Assembly (NCBI RefSeq): GCF_039534085.1
Contig: NZ_BAAAUT010000031.1
Coordinates: 1 to 64,000, forward strand
DNA length: 64,000 nucleotides
Source: Planomonospora_B alba
GTDB lineage: Bacteria > Actinomycetota > Actinomycetes > Streptosporangiales > Streptosporangiaceae
Direction of reading: 5' to 3'
Notes under the pieces: model-generated
Told to the model about the DNA's origin: nothing
Seen by the model: only the letters and a program-made list of their open reading frames with translations
Database searches by the model: none
Program-made: the position numbers and the translations under genes
Part shown: positions 38,010 to 46,168 of the stretch, piece by piece
Layout of the letters: each line of letters begins with the position of its first letter
How positions within the stretch are numbered: the stretch's first letter is position 1

Positions 38010-38440
38010 CCGGCCCTCTCGTCACTGACCCCCTACGCATCCCCCGCACACTGCGCGCATTACGCACCCCCCGCGTAGGTGTAGAACGCGCTGAGATCAA
38101 CGCTGAGACGCGAACAGGGGGGTCCCCGTACATCGATGACCCCACCACCCCTGCGACCCTCACAGAGCGCTACAGAGCTTCAATCAACAGTGAAAACGAT
38201 TATCAGTGCTAACCCACAACGGGGGTGCCCTGTGAAAATTGCTTGCACATGCATATAACCCCGTGGCCGGCCCCCTCTGATTGTTTACACATGCAACTAA
38301 ACTCGGGTGCGCGACCTCCGCCCGTCGCGCGTACGCGCGCATTTCCGCCTGTGCGCGCGTGCCCGCTCACATGCGAGGATCCGACAAACAGAGATCGAAT
38401 TCCGTCTTGCATACACGACGGATCGATGTATGGTTGACCC
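38010..38440. other. Non-coding AT-richer gap, candidate replication origin
   Basis: About 430 bp with no gene. Holds three related segments GCACATGCA, ACACATGCA and TCACATGCG between 38245 and 38375, plus alternating GCGCGTACGCGCGC near 38327. It directly follows the replication organizer and J-domain genes, where phage origins are often placed. Function inferred from position. Confidence 0.4.
38407..38434 (+). promoter_or_regulatory. Leaderless promoter TTGCAT-16-TATGGT
   Basis: -35 TTGCAT (38407-38412), -10 TATGGT (38429-38434); ATG 38441 lies 6 bases after the -10, the same geometry as at 17279. Confidence 0.5.
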
Positions 38441-39229
38441 ATGACAGTTTCACGGATCGGTCAGGGGGTGGGTTTGTTGCTTGCGTCGCTCGCAGCGCTC
38501 ACCCTCACGGCCGCACTCAGCCCCCGCGCGGGGGCAGACATCACCCCCGCGCCCGACCCATCGCCGGACAACACGGCCACGGCCACGGGACAGCCGTCCC
38601 CTGACCCCGTGGTCACGGTCACGGTCACGGTCACCGAAACCCTGCCCGCCGTAAAGGTGACGGTCACGGAGACCACGACCATGCCCGCCCCGCCTGCGCA
38701 GGCCCCCCCGCCCGCGCAGGCACCGCAGGCACCCCCCGCCGCGCCGCAGGCAACCACCCCGCCACCCGCGCCGGTGGTCACGCCTACGGTCACGGTCACG
38801 GCGACGCCTACGGCCACCCCGGCGGCGGCCCCCGCGCCGGTCCCGACCCCCACGGCCCAGCCGGTGGCGAACGGGACCGCGCGACCGGATCCCGGCCTAA
38901 CGAATGCATCCCCGCATTCTGAACAGCCGGTGTCCTTCCCGCCCCCCACGGGCACCCCCACCCCCACGCACACGCCGGGGGCAGGACTCCCAGCCAGGGC
39001 AGCGGTCGCACTCAAGACCGCCCCGGCGGGCGACTCCGAAGGGCTGCCGGTCACGCTCCGGCTGATCCTCGGAGCCGCCATCGCGGCGGTCGTCGTCGCC
39101 GCCGGTCTGTTCGCCGTCGTGCTGGACCGGACCTTGAAGGCCCGTAAGGCCCGCCGGAAGGGCACGGGGGCACCCGCCCCCTTCCCCGCCCGTGACGGCC
39201 AGACCGTCACGGAAACCCTGTCCCTCTAA
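38441..39229 (+). CDS. Secreted, membrane-anchored Pro/Thr-rich surface protein
   Basis: 262 residues. N-terminal signal segment (GVGLLLASLAALTLTAALSP), then ~170 residues of Thr/Val/Pro/Ala repeats (VTVTVTVTE, TPTVTVTATPTATP). One C-terminal membrane helix (LILGAAIAAVVVAAGLFAVV) and a basic cytoplasmic tail follow. Hairpin H10 lies in the linker. Likely displayed on the lysogen's cell wall; may change phage receptors, but this is inference. Confidence 0.65.
   Translation: MTVSRIGQGVGLLLASLAALTLTAALSPRAGADITPAPDPSPDNTATATGQPSPDPVVTVTVTVTETLPAVKVTVTETTTMPAPPAQAPPPAQAPQAPPAAPQATTPPPAPVVTPTVTVTATPTATPAAAPAPVPTPTAQPVANGTARPDPGLTNASPHSEQPVSFPPPTGTPTPTHTPGAGLPARAAVALKTAPAGDSEGLPVTLRLILGAAIAAVVVAAGLFAVVLDRTLKARKARRKGTGAPAPFPARDGQTVTETLSL
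38902..38919. repeat. Dispersed hairpin H10
   Basis: GAATGC-ATCCCC-GCATTC, inside the low-complexity linker of the 38441 gene. Confidence 0.75.
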
Positions 39230-39285
39230 CCCCTCTGCCCCCGCCACCCCGGCGGGGGCACCCAACCCAACGAAAGGCACTGATC

Positions 39286-39792
39286 ATGACCAGCACCACC
39301 CCGGCCGCCGCCACCCCCGCTGCCCTCACCAACTTCGCCCCGGCGGAGCTGGTCACCATGGCCGCTGACGCCCTGGAGGGCAAGCTTGCCCGGTTCGGCC
39401 GGTACGTCCCGCTGAACCTGTCCGTCCTGGCCACCTACGCGGCGGAGGGCACGCTTGACGGGTCCGTGATGCCCGTTGACGCCCTGATCCCGGCGACCGA
39501 CGCGGACCCGGCGGAGTACGTCTACACCGACGCCAAGGGCGGCCGGTGGATCCTCCGGAGCAAGCGCGGCCTCACCCTGCTGGGGGTCGAGGCGGGCCAC
39601 GCTTACGCCGGGGAGATGAAGCCCGGCCAGATTCGCGCCGCTGCGGAGAAGATCGCAGCGGAGATCGCCACCGCCAAGGCCAAGGCCGTGGAGGAGGAGA
39701 ACGCCCGTCTCAAGGCGGAGTTGGAGGCGCTGAAGGCCGCCAAGGCGGAGACCCCCGCCGCGCCCAAGGCGACCGGCCGCACCACCAAGTAA
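39286..39792 (+). CDS. Hypothetical protein with coiled-coil tail
   Basis: 168 residues, ATG after CGAAAGGCACTGATC. Middle part LEGKLARFGRYVPLNLSVLA and a C-terminal coiled-coil (EEENARLKAELEALKAAKAE). Function unknown. Confidence 0.55.
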   Translation: MTSTTPAAATPAALTNFAPAELVTMAADALEGKLARFGRYVPLNLSVLATYAAEGTLDGSVMPVDALIPATDADPAEYVYTDAKGGRWILRSKRGLTLLGVEAGHAYAGEMKPGQIRAAAEKIAAEIATAKAKAVEEENARLKAELEALKAAKAETPAAPKATGRTTK

Positions 39793-39830
39793 CACCCCCG
39801 CCCCCCGCCACCCGGCGGGGGGCACCCCTC

Positions 39831-39852
39831 CCACCCGAAACGGAGACACCCC
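39831..39852 (+). repeat. Start-associated leader motif, copy 4
   Basis: CCACCCGAAACGGAGACACC then CC, directly before ATG 39853. Confidence 0.6.
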
Positions 39853-40257
39853 ATGTTCAACCGCTCCCACCGGCACACCGCCGAGACCGCAGCCGCCCAC
39901 GCCCGTCACATCGCCGATCACGTGATGGCGATCCTCGCGGACCATCAACTCAACCTGCCCGTGACGGTGGCCGTCGGCCGCACCCGCGCCGCCATCCGCT
40001 TCGACCGCGTGAGCTACGAGGTCGTTGCCGGACTCGGGGAAGGTCTGGCCGACCCCGCCGCCCGCGCCTACGTCGCCATGGCGCTACAGATGCTCGCCAC
40101 GGCCGCCAGCATGCTGCGCAGCGACGACGGCCCCCGCATGATCGGAAGCCACGCCTACAGCGTGTGCCAACTCCGGGAACTGACCCTCAGCCGCCCGGCG
40201 GGAGACCCCGCCACAACGGTGCTGCCGTTCGACCGCGCCCGCCCCTACATCCGATAG
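39853..40257 (+). CDS. Hypothetical protein
   Basis: 134 residues. Helix-strand-helix pattern (VMAILADHQLNLPVTVAVGR, then GLADPAARAYVAMALQMLAT). Not recognised. Shares layout with the 40333 product and may be distantly related. Confidence 0.55.
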   Translation: MFNRSHRHTAETAAAHARHIADHVMAILADHQLNLPVTVAVGRTRAAIRFDRVSYEVVAGLGEGLADPAARAYVAMALQMLATAASMLRSDDGPRMIGSHAYSVCQLRELTLSRPAGDPATTVLPFDRARPYIR

Positions 40258-40274
40258 CCCACCCGCCCATTACC

Positions 40275-40292
40275 GAATGCGGAGACGCATCC
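40275..40292. repeat. Dispersed hairpin H11
   Basis: GAATGC-GGAGAC-GCATCC with outer TACC/GGTA pairing around one A-C mismatch; 40 bp upstream of ATG 40333. Confidence 0.7.
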
Positions 40293-40332
40293 GGTAACGG
40301 GCACCCCACCCGAACCGAGAGGAACGAAGAAG

Positions 40333-40707
40333 ATGGCCAGCCAGGACCGCCAGCCCGCCCGCCCCGTTGACGAGATGATCAGCGCCGTGATCTCTACCGC
40401 GTTCACAGACATCATGGCTGCTGTGGGCATCGGCCACGGTGTCATCGTGGGCATGATCGAAGACGGCACGGTGTCGCTCTCACTGAATGTGGACGGCCAC
40501 GCCCGCGCTACGACGCTCGTGGAGAGCATGCCGGACGGCATGCGGAAGATCACGGCCCGCGCCGCTATCGCACAGGTTGACCTACTGCTGAGGCTCACGG
40601 GATGCGGACACGCCGACATGATCAGCGTGGAAGCCATCGCAACCACGCTGAAGGCGCTCAACGCATCCATGACTGTCGCCAACGCCCAGCGCGTCACCGT
40701 CAACTAG
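40333..40707 (+). CDS. Hypothetical protein
   Basis: 124 residues, ATG after GAGAGGAACGAAGAAG. Contains DIMAAVGIGHGVIVGMIEDG, weakly hydrophobic. Third base choice is less GC-biased than its neighbours. Followed by a strong terminator. Function unknown. Confidence 0.55.
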   Translation: MASQDRQPARPVDEMISAVISTAFTDIMAAVGIGHGVIVGMIEDGTVSLSLNVDGHARATTLVESMPDGMRKITARAAIAQVDLLLRLTGCGHADMISVEAIATTLKALNASMTVANAQRVTVN

Positions 40708-40719
40708 ACCGCGCCGACG

Positions 40720-40751
40720 CGCCCCGCTTGCCACGGCAGGCGGGGCGTTTT
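40720..40751 (+). terminator. Intrinsic terminator
   Basis: CGCCCCGC (40720-40727) pairs with GCGGGGCG (40740-40747), with further TGCC/GGCA pairing inside, followed by TTTT. Confidence 0.75.
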
Positions 40752-40843
40752 CGCGTGTCGGCACGGGGGGTACCCCCCCGCCGGCCAGCGCCGGCCGCGC
40801 CGGACTCGGCGGTGGTTTTTGGGTTTTGCTTCATGATGTGGGG

Positions 40844-41089
40844 ATGGGTTGGGTGGATCTTGGGGTGGCGGCGGGGCGTGCTGGGGTGTCGGTGCGGACG
40901 GTGGAGCGGTGGGTTCGGGAGGGGCGTCTCGTGGTGGTGGGTCGGGGTGCGTCGCGGCGGGTGGAGTTGGCCGCGGTGCTCAGGGTGGAGCGGGAGCGGC
41001 GTGCTGCTCGGGGGCGGCCGGGGCCGCGGTTGGGTGTTCGGGTGAATTCGTCGGGGGAGTGTGTTGCGGGCGTTGACGAGCGTGCGTGA
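40844..41089 (+). CDS. Excisionase-type helix-turn-helix protein
   Basis: 81 residues from ATG 40844 (40826 also possible). MerR-like motif LGVAAGRAGVSVRTVERWVR then EGRLVVVGRGASRRVELAAV, and a basic tail RVERERRAARGRPGPR. DNA is unusually G- and T-rich on this strand, unlike neighbours. Beside a long non-coding region it may bind there. Confidence 0.6.
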   Translation: MGWVDLGVAAGRAGVSVRTVERWVREGRLVVVGRGASRRVELAAVLRVERERRAARGRPGPRLGVRVNSSGECVAGVDERA

Positions 41090-41675
41090 TCCTTTTGGAG
41101 GGTGCCGTTCGTGTGCCTGGGGGGCTCCGCTGGTTGGGCGTTGAGCGTGGGGGTTTTGTGAGTTGGTCTCATGTTTACTGGTGAGCATCGCTCTACCTGT
41201 TGGTAACTTGTGGGAATAGGTATTCCCGGTAGTTGACCTTACGGTTACCTACCGTTGACCCTGACGCTCACTTGTCAGAACCCTCTCACCTGGTCCTGCT
41301 CCCATACGCTCCCCGACGTCCTGAGCGCTCCCGTACGGTCCCGTGATCCGACGCGCGACCATCAACCCCTGACGGTCCCTTACCCGCACAGACCGTCCCA
41401 GACCCCGCACCCCGCGCAGACACTCCCATTGAGCAGTGCCGGTGCCCGCCCGTCGCGCGATCCGAGCGGGCACCGTACCCCTTGAAGGCCACGCGACGCT
41501 GTGAACGGACCCGCGTGGCCACCCCCGCACATCGGCGCCGACCTGCCGCACCTGAGCCGTTCGCCCCCTTCAACGTCGGCAGGCCCGGGACGACCCCCGT
41601 GGCCTCGGGACCTGCCGAACACCACCCCCGCACCCGACCCGGGCGCGGGCCGTACCCCTCCATGAAGGAACCGAC
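41090..41675. other. 590-bp non-coding region with palindromes and hairpins
   Basis: No gene seen. Left half: palindrome GGGAATA-GG-TATTCCC (41212-41227), repeated GTTGACC, and a CGGTAG/CTACCG dyad. Right half: three successive hairpins, CGGTGCCCGC/GCGGGCACCG (41440-41475), GGCCACGCG/CGCGTGGCC (41487-41520) and CGGCAGG/CCTGCCG (41577-41617). Could be a structured RNA, an origin, or an attachment or packaging region. Confidence 0.5.
41212..41227. promoter_or_regulatory. 16-bp palindrome
   Basis: GGGAATAGGTATTCCC, perfect, AT-rich centre; likely protein-binding site within the non-coding region. Confidence 0.5.
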
Positions 41676-41966
41676 ATGACGACCACCTCATCCCCGCTCG
41701 CCCTCCCTGCTTTCGTCCCGGCCCGCGTCTTCTCCGGCGCCCGCCTTCACGAACTGCGCACCGCGGCCGGCGCCCGCCTGGAACTGCTCGCGTTCGTATC
41801 CGGCCTCACCTCCTCCGCGATCCGCTCCTACGAGACCGGCCGCTCCGTTCCGAGCCTCAACACCGCCGCGGCCATCGCCCAGGTCCTCGACTGCACCCTC
41901 GACGACCTGCTCGTCGCGACCACCGACGAGCCCCAGGAGCAGGACGAGGCCGGGACCGAGGCGTAA
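41676..41966 (+). CDS. XRE-family helix-turn-helix protein
   Basis: 96 residues, ATG after ATGAAGGAACCGAC. XRE domain: FSGARLHELRTAAGARLELL, AFVSGLTSSAIRSYETGRSV, TAAAIAQVLDCTLDDLLVAT. Probably regulates the following gene or the upstream palindromes. Confidence 0.8.
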   Translation: MTTTSSPLALPAFVPARVFSGARLHELRTAAGARLELLAFVSGLTSSAIRSYETGRSVPSLNTAAAIAQVLDCTLDDLLVATTDEPQEQDEAGTEA

Positions 41967-43016
41967 ATGCGCTGGCACACCCACGACAACCTCGCCGACC
42001 CCGACGCGCCGCCCGCGCCGAGGGGCCGGCTGGTCGACCGCTCCTGGTGGCTGACCGTCCCGCGTCTGCTGCTGGCCTGCCGCGTCCTCGGGCATCGGCC
42101 GACCGTCGACGGTGTCGACACGCCCCGGTGGTCGGCCCGCTGGGTCGTCTGCTCCCGGTGCGGGACCCGCCCGTCCCCGCAGGGCGACCTCGACCCCACC
42201 GTCTGGGCGATCCGCCAGCCGTACGACGGGCCGTTCGTCATCGTGGATCCCCTCCCGAAGGACCGGCACGCCCGGCTCGCGGAGCTCGGCGGACCGCACC
42301 CGCCCGGGGCATGGCCGCGCCGGCCGGTAGGGGAGGTGTCCGGCGAGGTCGTGCTCGGCCGCACCTACGGCCGCATCTCCTTCGGCATCGAGGTCGGCTG
42401 CGAAGGCGACGAGCACACCTTCGGCGCCGCCGTGACCATCAACCCGATCGGCGCCCTGTACGTGACCCTGGCCGGGTTCGGGCGAGGCCTCGCCCGCCGC
42501 CTCAACCCGGGCACCACCACGAAGACCATCGGGCTCGACCTGTACGGAGGCCGCCTGTCCTGGCAGGTGTGGGCGGACCGCGACTACTGGTCGAGTGAGA
42601 CGCCGGCCTGGCGCTCCGGGTCGGTCGGCGTGAACCCGCTCGACTCCCTGCTCGGCGGGCCGAAACGCTACGACTACCGCGACGAGGCCGGGCCGGACCT
42701 GGAGACGGTCGACCTGACGGACGGCACCTACCAGCTGCAGCTCGTCCTGCGCCGCCAGCGGTACGGCCGTCCCCGGGGGAAGGCCCGCTACTCCTGGTCG
42801 GTGGCGTGGCGCTCCGACCGGCCCATCCCCGTCCGCCCCGACGACGCGGGTTCCAGCAACGGCATCGTGTCCGCCGCCGTCGAGGTCGGAGACCAGGCCG
42901 TCACCGACGACACCTGGGCGGCCGAAGCGCTCACGCGGATCGCCGCGCAGATCGAGACGATGCGCGCCCGGCACCGCTACCGGCCGCAGAACGCGGGGGA
43001 GCAGGCAGGACCGTGA
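41967..43016 (+). CDS. Hypothetical phage protein
   Basis: 349 residues; ATG 41967 directly follows the previous stop. A CxxC pair (VVCSRCGTRP) near residue 65, then a beta-rich body (VVLGRTYGRISFGIEVGCEG, TIGLDLYGGRLSWQVWADRD) and a helical C-terminus. Common in actinobacterial prophages; no function known to me. Confidence 0.6.
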   Translation: MRWHTHDNLADPDAPPAPRGRLVDRSWWLTVPRLLLACRVLGHRPTVDGVDTPRWSARWVVCSRCGTRPSPQGDLDPTVWAIRQPYDGPFVIVDPLPKDRHARLAELGGPHPPGAWPRRPVGEVSGEVVLGRTYGRISFGIEVGCEGDEHTFGAAVTINPIGALYVTLAGFGRGLARRLNPGTTTKTIGLDLYGGRLSWQVWADRDYWSSETPAWRSGSVGVNPLDSLLGGPKRYDYRDEAGPDLETVDLTDGTYQLQLVLRRQRYGRPRGKARYSWSVAWRSDRPIPVRPDDAGSSNGIVSAAVEVGDQAVTDDTWAAEALTRIAAQIETMRARHRYRPQNAGEQAGP

Positions 43017-43222
43017 TGCCCGCCGGCCCCTACTCGCTCGATGCGCTCGCGGCCCGGCGGATCAGCCCGCACCCCGCGGCGTACCGGGACCGCGCCGCCT
43101 ACGTCGAGGACTTCTGGCTGTGGTGGGCGCTGCGCCGCGACGGATGGCTGACCCGCGCCGAGCAGCACGCCGTCACGGATGTACTCGCCGAGCACCTGAA
43201 CGTCCAAGGGCGGAGGGCATGA
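43016..43222 (+). CDS. Small hypothetical protein
   Basis: 68 residues from ATG 43016 (TGATG overlap). LWWALRRDGWLTRAEQHAVT; helical. Ends against the convergent membrane gene. Confidence 0.5.
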   Translation: MPAGPYSLDALAARRISPHPAAYRDRAAYVEDFWLWWALRRDGWLTRAEQHAVTDVLAEHLNVQGRRA

Positions 43223-43226
43223 ACCA

Positions 43227-44291
43227 CTACTCGTCCTTGGACGGTTCACGCCCCTTGACCGTCACCCCAAGGCGCTTTCGCGTCCACTCCACGCTCCAGT
43301 GGAACGCGGCGAGAGCGGGGAGCGAGAACAGCGCAGACCCTGGGCCTTGCCGCACCACCACGTCGAGCAGGCTCAGAACCGTGATGATGCCGATCAGCGC
43401 CCACGTCCTAGTCTGGGACTCCAGCACCCAACACGCTGCCTGGCGCAGTCGCTCCGCCGAGCGTCGGCCCGGGTCCTGTAGCTCACGACGTAGTTGCCAT
43501 ACCCGGCGGAACTGCTGCACCGCGTAGAGGACCTGCATCGACTTGGTGGCCCCCGCGTCGGCGAGATCCCATTGCTCGGAATGAAACTCCTCCTGGTAAC
43601 GAGCGCGGTGTTCGAGTGGCACGAGCTGGAGTTCAAGGTCGATCAAGCGTTTAGCGAAGCGAGGCACGGTCGGTCCGGACGGGTGACCCCTTTCGGGTGT
43701 GGTGGCCTGTAGCTTCCTCCTCGCGTGCCGAACCTCCTTCTCGAACGCCGCAAGCCTCGTGGCAGCCTCATTGAGAGAGTTGATGAGACCCTCGGCATCG
43801 CGGTTGGTGATGGGGTCGTAGGCGCGGATGAGGACGCGGGCGAGGTCGAGGGCGAGGCCGTGGACGCAGTCAAGATCGCGGGCGAAGCTGGGGTCGCGGA
43901 CGTGGTCGCGGTGGCGGGCGAAGGCACGGTCGCGGAAGGAGACGGATTCGCGGTCGTCGGTGCGGTCGATGACGAAGAAAAGTTCGGGGTATCGGCTGTA
44001 GGAGTTGGGGTCGCGGGCGAAAGCGAGGAAGCGGTCGAGGCCGATGTTGGGGTCGCGGACGAAAGCGCGGGCAAGATCGGGATCGCGGGCGTGGTCGAGA
44101 ATGCGGGCGAGCTTAAGGGCAGAAGAATCGTCTAGGACGTAGGCGAGAAAGAGGAAGTCGCGGCTGAGGTCGAGGTCGCGGGCGCGGATACGGGCGAGGG
44201 TGTCGGTGAAGAGGTGGGCGAGGTCGCGGGCCTCGGCCAGGACGGAGTCAAGGACAGCTAGCTGCTCTGCTGTATCCGTCACGTCGCTCAT
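43227..44291 (-). CDS. Helical-repeat membrane protein paired with PadR regulator
   Basis: 354 residues from ATG 44291 (ATGA overlap with the PadR gene). Residues ~20-165 are repeats of the type ARDxxLxxxFxxxRDPN (ARDLDLSRDFLFLAYVLDD, ARDPDLARAFVRDPNIGLDR). Then a charged helical region (LVPLEHRARYQEEFHSEQWD) and C-terminal membrane segments (TWALIGIITVLSLLDVVV, ALFSLPALAAFHWSVEW). PadR-coupled proteins with this C-terminus are widespread in actinomycetes. The repeats recall helical repeats of NTPase-type defence proteins, but no NTPase is present. Confidence 0.6.
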   Translation of the reverse strand: MSDVTDTAEQLAVLDSVLAEARDLAHLFTDTLARIRARDLDLSRDFLFLAYVLDDSSALKLARILDHARDPDLARAFVRDPNIGLDRFLAFARDPNSYSRYPELFFVIDRTDDRESVSFRDRAFARHRDHVRDPSFARDLDCVHGLALDLARVLIRAYDPITNRDAEGLINSLNEAATRLAAFEKEVRHARRKLQATTPERGHPSGPTVPRFAKRLIDLELQLVPLEHRARYQEEFHSEQWDLADAGATKSMQVLYAVQQFRRVWQLRRELQDPGRRSAERLRQAACWVLESQTRTWALIGIITVLSLLDVVVRQGPGSALFSLPALAAFHWSVEWTRKRLGVTVKGREPSKDE

Positions 44292-44629
44292 GCTGTCCCC
44301 CGAGCCGGCTTCGCGCGGACACCAAATAGGTCGGCGACCTTGCTGCGGGATCGGGCGAGGGCGGCTCGTGCATTCTCAGCTCCGTCCGGAGTGAGCCGGT
44401 AGTACCGGCGGCGCGGACGGCCCTGCTCGTGTGGGTCGTTTTCCTCCCAGCGGGATTCGAGCCAGCCGATTCCCTCGAAGCGGGCGAGGATCGGGTGGAT
44501 GGTCCCAGAAGCCAAGCCAGCGGCCTGACAGATCTCCAGGCCGTACATCTCACGGGCGGGGTCTTCGAGGAACGCGCGGAGGACGAGCTGCGTCGGCAGC
44601 GTCATCCGGGGCGGAGGCTGCTTGCCCAT
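44288..44629 (-). CDS. PadR-family transcriptional regulator
   Basis: 113 residues from ATG 44629. Winged helix MTLPTQLVLRAFLEDPAREM, YGLEICQAAGLASGTIHPIL, ARFEGIGWLES and RRRYYRLTPDGAENARAAL are typical PadR. Overlaps the downstream membrane gene by ATGA, so they are coexpressed. A dyad at 44637-44659 just upstream is its likely operator. Confidence 0.9.
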   Translation of the reverse strand: MGKQPPPRMTLPTQLVLRAFLEDPAREMYGLEICQAAGLASGTIHPILARFEGIGWLESRWEENDPHEQGRPRRRYYRLTPDGAENARAALARSRSKVADLFGVRAKPARGTA

Positions 44630-44636
44630 GCTCTAA

Positions 44637-44659
44637 CTCTACCAAGCCCCTAGGTAGAG
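44637..44659. promoter_or_regulatory. PadR operator candidate
   Basis: CTCTACC-9-GGTAGAG dyad starting 8 bases upstream of the PadR start codon; it lies between divergent genes. Confidence 0.5.
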
Positions 44660-44691
44660 AACGACTTGATTCGAGAATCCCAGGAGAAGCC

Positions 44692-45351
44692 GTGCCCAAC
44701 CGCTACGTCGAGCACATCCCTCTGCCCGACATCCCCCGGGCCGTCCGCAACGCCAAGGCCCACGACCTTGTCGGGATCCGCCGCTCCATCGAGGAGTTCG
44801 GGTGCGTCATCGCGGGCGAGCTGGACGAACGCACGGGCCGGCTCGTCGTCGGCCACGGCCGCCTGCAGGTGCTGGAGGAGATGGCTGCCGAGGGCGCGTC
44901 CCCACCTGAGGGCGTCAAGCTCACCGATGACGGCACGTGGATGGCGCCGATCGTGCGGGGCTGGGCGTCGCGCTCCGACGCGGACGCCGAGGCGTACCTG
45001 ATCGCGAACAACCGCACCTCCGAGCGGGGCGGCTGGGAAGACGACGTGCTCGCGGAGATGCTGGCCAGCATCGCGGAGAGCGACGCGCGGCTGCTGGACT
45101 CCACCGGCTACAGCGCCGAAGACCTGGCGGATCTGGAGGCGGCGCTGGCGGCGGACCTCCCGCCGGGCTTCGACACCGGCGACGACGGCGGCGTGGAGCG
45201 GGAGGAGGAGCTGCCCGAGCCGGGGGACGCGCCCACCGAGGAACGCGCGGCCGTGTGGGGCATCGTCGTCACCTGCGACACCGAGGAGCAGCAGGCCGGG
45301 CTGCTGGAGCGGCTGACCGACGAGGGCTGGAACGTGCGGGCCCTGATGTGA
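44692..45351 (+). CDS. ParB/Srx-like phage protein
   Basis: 219 residues from GTG 44692, after CCAGGAGAAGCC. ParB N-terminal-like domain: VEHIPLPDIPRAVRNAKAHD, IRRSIEEFGCVIAGELDERT, RLVVGHGRLQVLEEMAAEGA. Then YLIANNRTSERGGWEDDVLA and an acidic linker. Such ParB-like nuclease-domain proteins sit upstream of terminase in many actinophages, where the role is unclear. It lacks the helix-turn-helix of the partition ParB at 18531. Confidence 0.75.
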   Translation: MPNRYVEHIPLPDIPRAVRNAKAHDLVGIRRSIEEFGCVIAGELDERTGRLVVGHGRLQVLEEMAAEGASPPEGVKLTDDGTWMAPIVRGWASRSDADAEAYLIANNRTSERGGWEDDVLAEMLASIAESDARLLDSTGYSAEDLADLEAALAADLPPGFDTGDDGGVEREEELPEPGDAPTEERAAVWGIVVTCDTEEQQAGLLERLTDEGWNVRALM

Positions 45352-45388
45352 CATCGGGTCCTCGTGGTGGCCGGTACGGTGGTGGACC

Positions 45389-45547
45389 GTGACCAGCGCC
45401 CTCGCCTCTTCCGTTGTACGGCTGCCCGCCCGGGACCGCTGGTACGTGATCCCTGCCGTGCTGCCGATCGAGGTGACGGAGGAGACGGCAAAGCTCACCG
45501 TCGCGGAGTTCTTCGGGCTGATTGAGCTGTGCGACATTAATAAGTGA
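45389..45547 (+). CDS. Small hypothetical protein
   Basis: 52 residues from GTG 45389. SSVVRLPARDRWYVIPAVLP then TEETAKLTVAEFFGLIELCD. Last phage gene before the AT-richer DNase cassette. Function unknown. Confidence 0.45.
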   Translation: MTSALASSVVRLPARDRWYVIPAVLPIEVTEETAKLTVAEFFGLIELCDINK

Positions 45548-45576
45548 TTCTGAAAATATGTTCGAACGCCGCCAAA

Positions 45577-45619
45577 CCGGCAATGGATGCAAGCTTGTTT
45601 GACTCGCATCCATTGCCGG
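45577..45619. terminator. Hairpin between convergent genes
   Basis: CCGGCAATGGATGC (45577-45590) and GCATCCATTGCCGG (45606-45619) pair perfectly over 14 bp, 15-base loop. The inner GGATGC...GCATCC resembles the dispersed hairpin family, though with a longer loop. Confidence 0.7.
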
Positions 45620-45628
45620 CTTGGATAC

Positions 45629-46141
45629 CTAGATCACCTCGCTTGCTGCTCGCTGCTGATCCCCATAGGAATCACTTTGCTTGTAGATTGCCTCTGGAGC
45701 TTTGGAGGACGGCCAGGTCATGATCAGGTATTCTTCGACTGGCGTCTCCGCAACGAGGTCAATCGCAGCGTCACGGCCTCGCGCATGTACGCGAATACGA
45801 TACTGACCAGGCCCTTCGGGGGTGAGGTCAGGGAAGTAATCAGGTGCTTCGGACGCTAGGCCACATACGCGCATCCTGCCGAGAACTGCTTCCAACGGCA
45901 TCTCCACAACCTCGTCCCACTCTTCTGTTGTGACACGAGGGGGCTCGTCGTATACCTCTACGGATACAGCTACCTTGCCGGTGTGGATACCAGTCTTGAT
46001 TATCGCGATACCGGGCTGAGTGGTAACGAGACCGTTGGGAAATACCACGGGAGTCTGCGGTAAAGTGCCGGCTTCGGCTACAAGGAGTGTGTGGTAGTTC
46101 ATCCACATGTCACCTTGTGCTGCTGCGACAGGTACGCTCAT
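45629..46141 (-). CDS. Putative immunity protein, paralogue of the 1511 product
   Basis: 170 residues from ATG 46141, 27 bp downstream of the DNase stop on the same strand. Cytoplasmic. VEVYDEPPRVTTEEWDEVVE, GRMRVCGLASEAPDYFPDLT, QYRIRVHARGRDAAIDLVAE and EEYLIMTWPSSKAPE. The second half resembles the 1511-2017 product in order and motifs. RIRVHARGRD is a pattern I associate with small accessory or immunity proteins of actinobacteria. Immunity role is inferred from pairing. Confidence 0.5.
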   Translation of the reverse strand: MSVPVAAAQGDMWMNYHTLLVAEAGTLPQTPVVFPNGLVTTQPGIAIIKTGIHTGKVAVSVEVYDEPPRVTTEEWDEVVEMPLEAVLGRMRVCGLASEAPDYFPDLTPEGPGQYRIRVHARGRDAAIDLVAETPVEEYLIMTWPSSKAPEAIYKQSDSYGDQQRAASEVI

Positions 46142-46168
46142 GGGACTAGGGTAGGTCCTTCGAGTTAG

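Noticed and set aside
40844..41675. attP next to an excisionase-like gene
   Set aside because: No integrase in the window and no tRNA-like core, so an attachment site cannot be supported.
43790..44230. Periodic TCGCGGGCG/GAGGTCG DNA repeats as a possible regulatory array
   Set aside because: They are explained by the repeated ARD-type helices of the minus-strand protein at 43227-44291.
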